NCBI GenBank assembly: GCA_016936295.1 | Contig: JAFGYD010000215.1 | Coordinates: forward strand, 1 to 64,000 | Direction: 5' to 3' | Origin: Spirochaetales bacterium | GTDB taxonomy: Bacteria; Spirochaetota; Spirochaetia; DSM-2461 | DNA length: 64,000 bases | Part shown: in pieces, positions 56,121 to 64,000 of the stretch | Layout: each line of letters starts with the position of its first letter | Numbering within the stretch: the stretch's first letter is position 1 | The notes under the pieces: generated by a model | What the model was told of the DNA's origin: nothing | Seen by the model: only the letters and a program-made list of their open reading frames with translations | The model's database searches: none | Made by a program: the position numbers and the translations under genes

Positions 56121-57190
56121 AAATTATTTTCCCTTACATATCTTTCTATTTCTCCTGCAATTTTATTTAGGGGTAGTACAATATTTGCTGCCCCGTATTC
56201 TACGGCTTTCCCTGGCATACCCCATACAATACTCGATTCCTGATCTTGAACAATGTTATAACTTCCGTTATCTTTCATCTCTTTCATAGCCTTTGAACCA
56301 TCGTCTCCCATTCCTGTAAGCATAACGCCAATAACATTTCGTCCTGCATAATTAGCAGCCGAGTTAAAAAGAACTGTAACAGAAGGGCAGTGATAATGGA
56401 CTTTGGGCCCTTTTCTTAATTTTATATAGTATTTTGCTCCTTTTGATTCAATAGAGCAATGCTCCTCACCAGGCGATATGTATACAAAACCTCTTTGTAT
56501 TCTATCTCCATCTTTGGCAAGTTTTACTGTAAGTTTTTTTACGGCATTATTTAATCTATCAGCAAATTGCTGTGAGAAATTAAGGGGTAGGTGTTGCACA
56601 ATCACAATTCCGGGTATATCTGCTGGTAAATCTTCCAATATGTCTTTAATTGCAGTTGTACCCCCAGTGGATGATCCAATAACAATAAGTTTTTCAGTTG
56701 TGTGTCTATTACTTGTAAATTCCTTAGATGACTCTTCACTTTTTCTTTCAATCTTGTTCTCTTGAGACTTATACTGTTTGATAAGTTTATTTTTTACGGT
56801 ACTAGATCCTGCGTTAAGAATTGCTTGTACAATATCCCCCTTTAAATTTTCTAATTGAAGTAGATCATCGGGTTTAGCAAGAACATCAAAAGCTCCTAGT
56901 TCAAAAGCTTGAAGTGTTATATTTGCGTTCTTTTGTGTTAAAGAAGATAGAATTATAACTGGAGTTGGTTTTGCCTGCATAAGTTTGTCTAAGAATGTTA
57001 ATCCATCCATTCTAGGCATCTCAATATCTAGTATTATTACATCTACATCGTATTTTTTTAACTTATCCACCGCAAATATAGGATCAAATGCTGTGTCTAC
57101 CAAATGCATTCCTGGCGATTCATTTATAATATCAGTTAGAACTCTTCTAACTAATGCCGAATCATCTACAACTAAAACTCTAATACTCAT
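56117..57190 (-). CDS. cheB: CheB receptor methylesterase (chemotaxis operon 2)
   Basis: The 357-residue protein has an intact receiver (VVDDSAL, phosphoacceptor D55 in ILDIEMPRMDG, Lys in LAKPD), a linker and a methylesterase with Ser in IGSSTGGTTAI, His in IVQHLP and Asp in LTGMGDDGSKAM. It removes methyl groups from receptors when phosphorylated by CheA. It is the last gene of operon 2 and contrasts with the CheB of operon 1, which has no receiver Asp. Confidence 0.96.
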   Translation of the reverse strand: MSIRVLVVDDSALVRRVLTDIINESPGMHLVDTAFDPIFAVDKLKKYDVDVIILDIEMPRMDGLTFLDKLMQAKPTPVIILSSLTQKNANITLQAFELGAFDVLAKPDDLLQLENLKGDIVQAILNAGSSTVKNKLIKQYKSQENKIERKSEESSKEFTSNRHTTEKLIVIGSSTGGTTAIKDILEDLPADIPGIVIVQHLPLNFSQQFADRLNNAVKKLTVKLAKDGDRIQRGFVYISPGEEHCSIESKGAKYYIKLRKGPKVHYHCPSVTVLFNSAANYAGRNVIGVMLTGMGDDGSKAMKEMKDNGSYNIVQDQESSIVWGMPGKAVEYGAANIVLPLNKIAGEIERYVRENNF

Positions 57191-57192
57191 TT

Positions 57193-57999
57193 TTAAATCC
57201 TTTTATATATTGTTTTCCCTACTAGTGAAAACATGTCAGAAATACCAGCTAGTGTTTCACTATGGCCTAAAATAAGGTACCCACCAGGTTTTATATATTT
57301 ATGTAATTTATTTACTAAATTAATTTTTGTCTCTGAATCAAAGTATATAATTACGTTTCTAAGAAATATAACATCCATCAATGGTAGGTTATATGTATTG
57401 TCACTAAGATTTAGTCTAAAAAACTTAATTTTTTGTATTAATTCTGGTTTAATTAATACTAATCCTTCTTTTTCATTGTTGCCTTTTAGGAAATATTTAT
57501 TTCTTATTGGTGTAGGAATATTTTCAATCTCATTGATATCGTAAACTCCTGTAGATGCAGTTTTTAACACATTTCTTGAGATATCTGAAGCAAACAATGA
57601 GTAATTTAATTTTTTATTATTACCTAGTTCGTACTCTTTGATTGTCATTAGGATCGAATATATCTCCTGCCCTGTGGAAGATGCTGCTGACCATATATTT
57701 AAAGAATTTTGATTGTTTGGTAATATCTCTTCTCTTAAAAAATCGAAATGATGAGACTCTCTAAAAAATAGAGTGTAGTTAGTTGATATAATATCTATCA
57801 TTGTTTGGAATTCTTCACCATAATTATCTCTTTTTAAGAGCTCTATATATTCTGAAATTGTAGGTATCTCTAATTTTCTAATCCTTTTGGAAAGTCTGGA
57901 TAAAACAAGAGATTTCTTTTTTTCTGTTAGGTTTATATTTGCATAGGAGTAAACTTCTTTTGAAATGTAGTTAAAATCTTCGTCGGTTAGATGATACAT
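57193..57999 (-). CDS. cheR: CheR chemoreceptor methyltransferase (chemotaxis operon 2)
   Basis: The 268-residue enzyme has FFRESHHFDFL, the SAM site IWSAASSTGQEIYSILM and IFLRNVIIYFD. The beta-subdomain reads YFLKGNNEKEGLVLIKPEL, which aligns without gaps to the loop of Salmonella CheR that binds receptor C-terminal pentapeptides. This fits the DFSEF end of the receptor in the same operon. The start is placed at ATG 57999 behind GAGGAG; a TTG 12 bases upstream lies within that site. Confidence 0.94.
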   Translation of the reverse strand: MYHLTDEDFNYISKEVYSYANINLTEKKKSLVLSRLSKRIRKLEIPTISEYIELLKRDNYGEEFQTMIDIISTNYTLFFRESHHFDFLREEILPNNQNSLNIWSAASSTGQEIYSILMTIKEYELGNNKKLNYSLFASDISRNVLKTASTGVYDINEIENIPTPIRNKYFLKGNNEKEGLVLIKPELIQKIKFFRLNLSDNTYNLPLMDVIFLRNVIIYFDSETKINLVNKLHKYIKPGGYLILGHSETLAGISDMFSLVGKTIYKRI

Positions 58000-58007
58000 A
58001 AATCTCC

Positions 58008-58616
58008 TCAATAAAGTGTAATATCTGGTTTGAATTTTAATTCTTTAAGTTTTTCTTTATACTTTAGCTCTTCTTTTATTACACGGTCTGTAATTATTTT
58101 CTTAACAAAAACAGAGCTTGTTCCTGTTAAAAAGTAAATTCTTCTCCCATAAGTATCGCTTACGCTTTCATTTTCAATCGTTATTTGTTCTGTATTTAAA
58201 TAGGATTTTGCAAATTTTATATTTTGCTCTCCTATAGATGGTTTTTTAGTCATGTTGCTAAGTATTTGTCCCCCACCAAAGATTTTTGCCCGTAAATTCC
58301 TTCTCTCTGCCCCTTTCTTCTGCATCATATAAATTAATACATCCATAGACTCAATACCATACATCATAGCTTTATCTGATATATGTGATATATTTAAATG
58401 AAGATCTTTAGTTATTAATTCATTTATATTTAAAGATCCCTCTGGCAACATAAAATGATTCATCCCTGCAATATTATTCTCTAAGTCGTATAAACACACA
58501 GCTACACAAGATCCAAGGATTGTTGTTATTATCTCCTTAGAACTACTTATATAATACTCTCCTGGGTAGATAGTTATAACTTCGCTTTTAAATCTATGAT
58601 CATAGGATTTATGCAT
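58008..58616 (-). CDS. cheD: CheD chemoreceptor glutamine deamidase
   Basis: The 202-residue protein has the conserved CheD core: IITTILGSCVAVCLYD with the catalytic Cys, GMNHFMLPEG with the His, and KIFGGGQIL. CheD deamidates receptor glutamines and can interact with a CheC/CheY partner. A C-terminal extension of about 35 charged residues (KEELKYKEKLKELKFK) goes beyond the usual length. It overlaps cheA by 8 bp. Confidence 0.93.
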   Translation of the reverse strand: MHKSYDHRFKSEVITIYPGEYYISSSKEIITTILGSCVAVCLYDLENNIAGMNHFMLPEGSLNINELITKDLHLNISHISDKAMMYGIESMDVLIYMMQKKGAERRNLRAKIFGGGQILSNMTKKPSIGEQNIKFAKSYLNTEQITIENESVSDTYGRRIYFLTGTSSVFVKKIITDRVIKEELKYKEKLKELKFKPDITLY

Positions 58617-60606
58617 TTATTAAACTTGGTATATCAACAATTAATGCAACTGTTCCATCTCCTAATATTGTTGCACTAGTTATATGATCCACTTTGCTAA
58701 AGTTTTTTTGCAGAGATTTTAATACTACCTGATACTGTTCTAAAACATAATCCACTAATATAGCAACTTTCAATCCAGCTGCATTTACAACTATTATTTG
58801 ACCTTCTGCTGGATCATTTATATATTGGGGAATATTGAAAACTGAGTGAAGTCTTAATAATGGAATATAGCTCCCCCTAAAAAGTACAACTTCTTTACCC
58901 CCGGATATAGTTTTCAGGTCTTTTTTCTCAGCCTTAAAAATTTCTAAAATTGATAATGTAGGAATGATATATTTTTCTTCACCAACAGAAGTCAGCATTC
59001 CGTCTAGTATAGCTAGAGTTAATGGTAAATTGAGTTTAAAGGTTGTACCTTCGCCCTCTATACTTGCTAGGTCTATTGTTCCGTGAAGTTCATTTATTGT
59101 ACTTTTTACCACATCCATACCAACTCCACGTCCAGATATATCAGTTACAACTTCTGCAGTTGAAAATCCAGGGTGAAAAATTAGTGATAATATTTCTAGA
59201 TCTGTTAATTTTGTCTCTGGTGTAATTATCTTACGTTCAATAGCCTTTGCAATTAGTTTTTCCCTATTGATACCTTTCCCATCGTCTGAAACTTCAATAA
59301 CTACTTTGCCGCTTTCCAGATATGCAGAGAGTTTTAATAAGCCCTCTTCCGGTTTTCCAGCATTTATTCTCTCCTCTGCTGTTTCAATTCCGTGATCGAT
59401 ACAATTTCTAACCAAGTGTTTCATTGGGTCATTTAGTTTTTCAATCATATTTTTATCAAGTTCTGTATCATGGCCTGAAAGTTCAAGCTTTATCTTTTTC
59501 CCCATATCGTTAGCCATATCTCGAACAACCCGTTTAAACCTGTCAAAGGTACTTCCTAAATTCATCATTCGTAGTGATGTGACCTGTTCCTGAAGTAGTT
59601 TATTCTGATTTCTAAGCGCATCCGTAACGGTTTCTAAACTGTCTGGTATAATATCGCTGTACTCCTCGACTAGAGTATTAAGTCGTGCTTGAGAAATTAA
59701 AAGTTCACTAACCGTATTAAATATCATTTCCAGTTTCTCTGTAGGAACCCTAATGTAGGATGATTCTGTTATTATAGGAGTTTTTACCAAATCGGATTCT
59801 GTTGTATTAGTAGTTTCATTTTTCACTATATTATAGTCTAAAATTGTTTTGTTATTTATTGTGTATTTAGATATAAGTTCTTTCTGATCTAATATATCCG
59901 ATAGGTTTACGAATTCAAGTTCCGATTCATCTATAACAAAACAAAAAATGTCTTTTAATTCGGCTATACTCTTGTTTGTTGAAAAAAATAGTTTCCAAGA
60001 CATATAGAATTTTTCTGGATCAAAATCTTCAGGATCGTAATCTTCGGTAAAATATTGATATATATCTATAATTTGCCCAATTTTTTTTAAGTCTGAAATG
60101 AACATTAAAGGATCTATCCCTACAAGGAAAATATTTGAGAAATAATGAAGTTTAATATAATATATATCCTCGTCTACCTTTTTCTCAATTTTTACTTCTG
60201 AATCATCAATTTTTTTTTCATTTTCTTTTAAAAGCATGTTGTTAATAGTTTCTTCTAAATTCTTTGTATTCACACCTTTTTCTGGACTTTCATTATTTTT
60301 TATATTTTCTAGCATTACCCTAATTATATCCATAGAGTTAAGAATTACAGATATAACTTCCTTTTCTATTTTTATTGACCCATTTCTGATGCTTTCAAAA
60401 AGATCTTCTACTATATGGGTAAAATCTTTCATATGGGTGAATCCTGCTAAACCAGCCCCACCTTTGATTGAGTGCATAGCTCTAAAAGCATCATTTATTT
60501 TAGTGTTATCATCAGGATTTTCTTCGATGTAAATAATCAAGGATTCCAGGACTTGTAAATTCTCATCTGCTTCTTGTATAAATATATCATGTAGTACATT
60601 TTCCAT
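58609..60606 (-). CDS. cheA: CheA chemotaxis histidine kinase (operon 2)
   Basis: The protein has 665 residues. The HPt domain has phosphoacceptor H45 in AMHSIKGGAGLAGF. A middle region follows with a possible response-regulator-binding domain at about residues 140-255. The dimerisation, ATPase and CheW-like domains have LVRNCIDHGIETAEER, SDDGKGIN and SGRGVGMDVVKSTI. All catalytic features are conventional and there is no fused receiver, unlike the CheA of operon 1. It would phosphorylate the neighbouring CheY and CheB. Confidence 0.96.
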   Translation of the reverse strand: MENVLHDIFIQEADENLQVLESLIIYIEENPDDNTKINDAFRAMHSIKGGAGLAGFTHMKDFTHIVEDLFESIRNGSIKIEKEVISVILNSMDIIRVMLENIKNNESPEKGVNTKNLEETINNMLLKENEKKIDDSEVKIEKKVDEDIYYIKLHYFSNIFLVGIDPLMFISDLKKIGQIIDIYQYFTEDYDPEDFDPEKFYMSWKLFFSTNKSIAELKDIFCFVIDESELEFVNLSDILDQKELISKYTINNKTILDYNIVKNETTNTTESDLVKTPIITESSYIRVPTEKLEMIFNTVSELLISQARLNTLVEEYSDIIPDSLETVTDALRNQNKLLQEQVTSLRMMNLGSTFDRFKRVVRDMANDMGKKIKLELSGHDTELDKNMIEKLNDPMKHLVRNCIDHGIETAEERINAGKPEEGLLKLSAYLESGKVVIEVSDDGKGINREKLIAKAIERKIITPETKLTDLEILSLIFHPGFSTAEVVTDISGRGVGMDVVKSTINELHGTIDLASIEGEGTTFKLNLPLTLAILDGMLTSVGEEKYIIPTLSILEIFKAEKKDLKTISGGKEVVLFRGSYIPLLRLHSVFNIPQYINDPAEGQIIVVNAAGLKVAILVDYVLEQYQVVLKSLQKNFSKVDHITSATILGDGTVALIVDIPSLINA

Positions 60607-60607
60607 A

Positions 60608-60979
60608 CTAAGCTCCTATAAAACGTTTTATAAGTTCTAGTAAAGTAGACGGCTCAAATGGTTTTACAATCCATCCACTTGCACCGGCTTTTTTACCTTC
60701 AATTTTCTTTGATTTTTGAGATTCAGTTGTTAAAAATAATATAGGTGTGTATTTATAAGTTTCTATTTTTCTAACATTGTTTATTAATGATATTCCATCC
60801 ATGTTTGGCATGTTTATATCAAATATAAATAGATCTATATCACCCTTGAAATTCTGTATTTTTTTTAATGCATCAACACCGTCGGAAGCTAATTGAACAT
60901 TAAAGTTTTCATTTTTAAGAGTTAATTCAATTGATGCACGAGCTGTAGGGGAATCATCTACAGCGAAAATAGTTTTCAA
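60608..60979 (-). CDS. cheY: CheY single-domain response regulator
   Basis: The 123-residue receiver has AVDDSPTARASI, phosphoacceptor Asp in FIFDINMPNMDG, Thr in FLTTES and Lys in WIVKPF. It lies 1 base from cheA and 13 bases from cheW. It is the presumed output regulator of operon 2 acting on the flagellar motor. No flagellar genes are in the window, so the motor role is inferred. Confidence 0.94.
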   Translation of the reverse strand: MKTIFAVDDSPTARASIELTLKNENFNVQLASDGVDALKKIQNFKGDIDLFIFDINMPNMDGISLINNVRKIETYKYTPILFLTTESQKSKKIEGKKAGASGWIVKPFEPSTLLELIKRFIGA

Positions 60980-60992
60980 AGATTTTCTCCTT

Positions 60993-61577
60993 TTATTGTC
61001 CTAATACCTTTACACTTTTTTCTAAAGCCTCAGCTTCTTTGTCTGTTAAAAATCGGTTTAAATTCATTAGAATAATCATTCTGGATCCAATTCTTCCTAT
61101 TTTATCAACAAAATTTATATCTATAGAGCTGTTAAAGTCAGGTGTTTCACTTAAGTTCTCGGCTGAGATACTTAATACGTCAGATACTGAATCAACAATA
61201 AATCCTACAGTTTTCCCATCTCCTATTTGTGCAATTATAACAATTGTGTTTTCATCAAGTTCTTTGACATCCAATTTAAATCTTCTTCTGAGCATATAGA
61301 GAGGAATAATGTTTCCCCGTAAATTAATAATTCCTGGAATATAGTCCGGAGCCCCGGGAATTCTAGTAAGATTAGGAATTGAGATAATCTCTTGTACAGA
61401 CAAAATAGGAACCCCATACTCCTCGTTTGCAAGTGAAAAAACTACATACTGATTGGTTATATCCATATTTAGCTGGGAGACTAATAAATCCTCTTCTTCT
61501 GAATCCTCATCAATATTGGAAATTTCTGATAAACGTTCATTTAACTGCTCAATATCTGTATTTTCAAATTCTTTCAT
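60993..61577 (-). CDS. cheW: CheW adaptor (operon 2) with acidic N-terminal extension
   Basis: The 194-residue protein has a 35-residue acidic, probably flexible N-terminus. The CheW core follows: YVVFSLANEEYGVPILSVQE, IPGAPDYIPGIINLRGNIIP and a C-terminal helix. It couples receptor to CheA. GGAAGGA precedes the start. It follows the receptor gene by 22 bases. Confidence 0.95.
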   Translation of the reverse strand: MKEFENTDIEQLNERLSEISNIDEDSEEEDLLVSQLNMDITNQYVVFSLANEEYGVPILSVQEIISIPNLTRIPGAPDYIPGIINLRGNIIPLYMLRRRFKLDVKELDENTIVIIAQIGDGKTVGFIVDSVSDVLSISAENLSETPDFNSSIDINFVDKIGRIGSRMIILMNLNRFLTDKEAEALEKSVKVLGQ

Positions 61578-61599
61578 AATAATTCCTTCCGCCCTTTAT

Positions 61600-62928
61600 T
61601 TAAAATTCCGAAAAATCAGAACTATCTGCCATTTCGGAGAATATTTCATAAGCCTCAGATTTTGGCTCATTTTTAACAACTGGTTTCTTTATCTTTACTT
61701 CTGGATTAACCGCAATTTTAACTTCTGGTTTCTTTATCTTTACTTCTGGATTAACCGCAATTTTAACTTCTGGTTTCTTCACCTTTACTTCTGGAGTAAC
61801 AACCTTCTTCATCTCTTTTGTGACTGTTTCCTTAGTTTTTTCTGTTTTAAAGAAATTTAATAATTCATTTAAGTTAAAAGAAAGATCCAGTAATTTACTT
61901 GTAGAAGAAGTGGCTTCTTTTGCAAGATGGGCATTCTCCTGGGCTGTTGAATCAAATTCAGAAATTGTTTTATCAATTAAATCTGCACTTGAAAGTTGTT
62001 CGTGGGACGAAGCAGAAATTTCACTAACTAAGGCTGTTACTTTTTTTACAGCCACACTTATTTGATCTAACATCTCTCCTGCGTTAGTTGCAATTTCTAC
62101 ACCTTCTATTACTTTTTTATTACTATCTTTTATTATATCAGCAATCTCTTTCGCTGCTTTATCAGATCTTTTAGCTAACTTTCTTACTTCAACAGCAACA
62201 ACTCCAAAGCCTTTTCCATGCTCACCAGCCCGTGCTGCTTCAATTGATGCATTTAAAGCTAAAAGATTAGTTTGAAAAGCTATGTTATTCATAACCAAAA
62301 TAATATCTGAAATTTTATCACTTGATTTATTAATATCATTCATGGATTTAATCATGGAATTAACAGCAGAAGTTCCATTATTCGTTTTATCAAGGGCATC
62401 TCGGGATAGTTGATCTGCAAGTCTTGTATTGTCTGCGTTTGATTTAATTGATGAATTCATCTGAATAATTGCTGAAGATGTTTGCTCTACAGATGATGCT
62501 TGAGTATTTGTTCTTTCTGTAAGATTTTTATTACCTTCAACAAGCTGTTTTGTTGTTATACTTATATCTGTTGAATTACTTTGAAGGGATTGTGCTATAT
62601 TAGAAAGATTTTTTCTTAAATCTTCTAAAGCTTGGTTAAATTGATCTATTTCACTTTTATCCGACGTTACTACTTTAGTAGAAAGATCTCCTGAAGATAA
62701 TTTTTTTGCTGTTGATATACTCTCATTAATTTTAGAAAGTATTTTATTTGCATTAAATAATATAAAAATAAAATAGAGAAATGATAATAGTATTAGTGTT
62801 ATTGGATAAATCATTCCATTTGAAGCACTACTTCTTAAATAAAAAATCAATGTAATTATTACATTTAACAAAATAAAAACAATAAAACTTAGAAATAGAT
62901 ATTTTTTATATTTTGAGTTAAGAATCAC
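61600..62928 (-). CDS. Methyl-accepting chemotaxis protein without periplasmic sensor, with repeat linker and C-terminal pentapeptide
   Basis: The 442-residue receptor starts at GTG behind AAAGGGG. It has two transmembrane helices (about 9-30 and 38-60) joined by a loop of only about 8 residues, so it has no external sensor domain. HAMP and the signalling domain follow ([36 protein letters not shown]). Residues about 375-418 are three copies of a 15-residue Lys/Pro/Val unit, and the protein ends DFSEF. This matches the CheR-docking consensus x-[FYWH]-x-x-[FYWH] at the exact C-terminus, so the repeats probably act as a flexible tether. It may sense an intracellular or membrane state. Confidence 0.94.
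   Translation of the reverse strand: MILNSKYKKYLFLSFIVFILLNVIITLIFYLRSSASNGMIYPITLILLSFLYFIFILFNANKILSKINESISTAKKLSSGDLSTKVVTSDKSEIDQFNQALEDLRKNLSNIAQSLQSNSTDISITTKQLVEGNKNLTERTNTQASSVEQTSSAIIQMNSSIKSNADNTRLADQLSRDALDKTNNGTSAVNSMIKSMNDINKSSDKISDIILVMNNIAFQTNLLALNASIEAARAGEHGKGFGVVAVEVRKLAKRSDKAAKEIADIIKDSNKKVIEGVEIATNAGEMLDQISVAVKKVTALVSEISASSHEQLSSADLIDKTISEFDSTAQENAHLAKEATSSTSKLLDLSFNLNELLNFFKTEKTKETVTKEMKKVVTPEVKVKKPEVKIAVNPEVKIKKPEVKIAVNPEVKIKKPVVKNEPKSEAYEIFSEMADSSDFSEF
61676..61805. repeat. 45-bp tandem repeat, about 2.9 copies, within the receptor gene
   Basis: The repeat period is exactly 45 bp: TGGTTTCTT begins at 61681, 61726 and 61771. The first two units are almost identical and the third is diverged. 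Each encodes 15 residues of the form [15 protein letters not shown], so copy changes keep the frame. Confidence 0.9.
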
Positions 62929-63049
62929 ACTACACCCCTTTATTCTAATTATTTGTCATAAAAATTTATCTTGCAAGATTTTAATTAATTCATTTATGGA
63001 ATTTCAGGTGGAAGTGTTTTAATATTAAATAATTGGGAAAACTAGAAAA

Positions 63050-63736
63050 ATGAAATTTATTAATAAAATGATAACTATTTTAGTTGACTATAACGAAACA
63101 ATCTCAAACTTAATTAATAGTAAATTATACTATAAAGCTGATAGTATAGAGGATTCTATTCTATTTAATCTTGAATGTAATAATGTTGATTCTTATATCA
63201 TTAACTGTAATAACCAGGATATTACTCATTGGATTGAGAAAATTAGATATCTTAATTCGTATATTCCCATAGCTTTAATAAATTCTGACAAAACTAATAA
63301 AAAAGAGTTTAAAAATCTTTATATTTTGAAAAAAGCAGAAGATTATATGAATTTTTTTACTAAAATACCCGATGATCAAAGGGATGCGAACCGTTTGAAT
63401 TGGCCTCTAAAGGTAAATTTCAACTTCGATTCAGAGAGTAGTAGCACTAGTATAGGTTTAGTTCTTTCTCTATCTATTACTGGTTGCTATATGAAGATTT
63501 CAGGTTGTGAAAATCCTTCTGAAGGGGATATATGCTACATGGATTTTTCTTTTAATGAATATCTCTTTTATGCAGAGGGAAGAATAGTTAGATGCGATAA
63601 AGATGGAAGTGGTTTTGTTTCTGGTGTTGGGCTCGAGTTTGTGAACGTATCGCCTCAAACTATTAAAATTTTAAATAATATAATAAACGAAAAAATATTA
63701 TCGGAAATAATGTCTGAAATAGGTAAAGGTATATGA
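63050..63736 (+). CDS. PilZ-like domain protein
   Basis: The protein has 228 residues. Residues 1-110 resemble a degenerate receiver-like domain without a clear phosphoacceptor. Residues about 115-215 look like a PilZ domain: R-x3-R in QRDANRLN, then the second motif as SLSITGCYMKI, and GVGLEFVNVSPQT near the end. PilZ proteins bind c-di-GMP through RxxxR and (D/N)xSxxG. The D/N position is Ser here, so binding may be weakened. It is divergent from chemotaxis operon 2 and overlaps the following gene by 4 bp (ATGA). Confidence 0.72.
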   Translation: MKFINKMITILVDYNETISNLINSKLYYKADSIEDSILFNLECNNVDSYIINCNNQDITHWIEKIRYLNSYIPIALINSDKTNKKEFKNLYILKKAEDYMNFFTKIPDDQRDANRLNWPLKVNFNFDSESSSTSIGLVLSLSITGCYMKISGCENPSEGDICYMDFSFNEYLFYAEGRIVRCDKDGSGFVSGVGLEFVNVSPQTIKILNNIINEKILSEIMSEIGKGI

Positions 63737-64000
63737 ATATTGATAATTTAAATATGGATAATGGAAATTTATGGAGTCAACTTAAAGAGTTTACAGATAA
63801 TCTTAATGATTATATGAATGAATATGAGCAATTGACAATAATGATTTCTAGAAAGCTCCCTGAAATTGAAAGGAAGATAGATGAAAACATAGATTCTGCT
63901 ACTCAATTACAAAATATGATTAATAATTCCCAAAGCCGAAGTTCCGATTCAGGAATAGCGATGGAATTATCACAATTTAATAATCAGTTGAATTCTGTTA
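63733..64000 (+). CDS. Unrecognised gene, 5' part only (runs off the window)
   Basis: An ATG at 63733 overlaps the stop of the PilZ-like gene (ATGA), and the frame stays open for all 89 codons to the window end. The protein begins MNIDNLNMDNGNLWSQLKEF and is rich in Asn, Glu, Ile and Lys with heptad-like spacing, suggesting a helical or coiled-coil soluble protein. No family is recognised. Translational coupling suggests a joint role with the PilZ-like protein. Confidence 0.7.
   Translation, partial: MNIDNLNMDNGNLWSQLKEFTDNLNDYMNEYEQLTIMISRKLPEIERKIDENIDSATQLQNMINNSQSRSSDSGIAMELSQFNNQLNSV

Noticed and set aside
61453-61860. 135-codon open frame antisense to the receptor repeat region
   Set aside because: It is a by-product of the 45-bp repeat and the A+T-rich strand; its aromatic-rich repeats have no family likeness and the receptor frame explains the region.
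62929-63049. FliA-type (sigma-28) promoter for chemotaxis operon 2
   Set aside because: CAAGATAA resembles the -10, but TAAA lies at the wrong spacing and the match is only partial.

Overview
The window is a strongly A+T-rich, very gene-dense piece of bacterial chromosome with short intergenic gaps, many 1-20 bp overlaps and several convergent genes that overlap at their 3' ends. The content best fits a free-living, motile, anaerobic or microaerophilic Spirochaetota bacterium. Supporting signs are two chemosensory operons, a membrane pyrophosphatase, a NifS/NifU iron-sulfur system, a Rex repressor, and a LolA-like/outer-membrane-protein/ABC cluster. The phylum is inferred from gene content only; no rRNA or tRNA gene is present.

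Layout. 1-894: 3' end of a gene with a methylenetetrahydrofolate reductase domain. 975-3789: a beta-lactamase-fold protein lacking its catalytic motifs, an FHA-LuxR regulator and a receiver-GGDEF protein. 3800-12007: a TetR-controlled operon with one ABC ATPase, two paralogous pairs of FtsX/MacB-type permeases, a LolA-like periplasmic protein and an outer-membrane barrel. 11993-21525: an MFS-HEAT fusion, a solitary DNA methyltransferase, a TsaC-type protein, a chemoreceptor, glutaredoxin, a short-chain dehydrogenase and a membrane-anchored patatin. 21622-24593: rex-serC-serA with a Rex-like operator. 24629-28180: FMN riboswitch and ribD-ribE-ribBA-ribH. 28184-29962: aspS.

29987-39959 is the most unusual region: one translationally coupled operon encoding a double-Cache chemoreceptor, CheW, an unrecognised protein, CheB with a dead receiver, CheR, CheA fused to a receiver, and two class III nucleotide cyclases. 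The two cyclases have complementary losses. One keeps both metal-binding Asp but lacks the transition-state Asn/Arg. The other keeps Asn/Arg but lacks the first metal Asp. Neither could form a complete site as a homodimer, whereas a heterodimer would have exactly one, as in the C1/C2 halves of mammalian adenylyl cyclase. I infer a chemosensory pathway whose output is a cyclic nucleotide made by an obligate heterodimer.

40097-44219: nifS-nifU behind an IscR-like palindrome, then a 5'-nucleotidase lipoprotein behind four helically phased TGAAAT repeats. 44376-55481: proS, a CorC-like CBS protein, a receiver-PP2C phosphatase divergent from a 7TM histidine kinase, an unknown conserved-looking protein, a K+-dependent-type membrane pyrophosphatase and htpG. 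55578-56120: pgsA. 56117-62928: a second, complete chemotaxis operon (MCP-cheW-cheY-cheA-cheD-cheR-cheB), whose receptor ends in a Lys/Pro repeat linker and a CheR-docking-like pentapeptide. 63050-64000: a PilZ-like protein and the start of an unrecognised coiled-coil-like gene cut by the window edge. I see no CRISPR array, insertion sequence, prophage or rRNA/tRNA gene.
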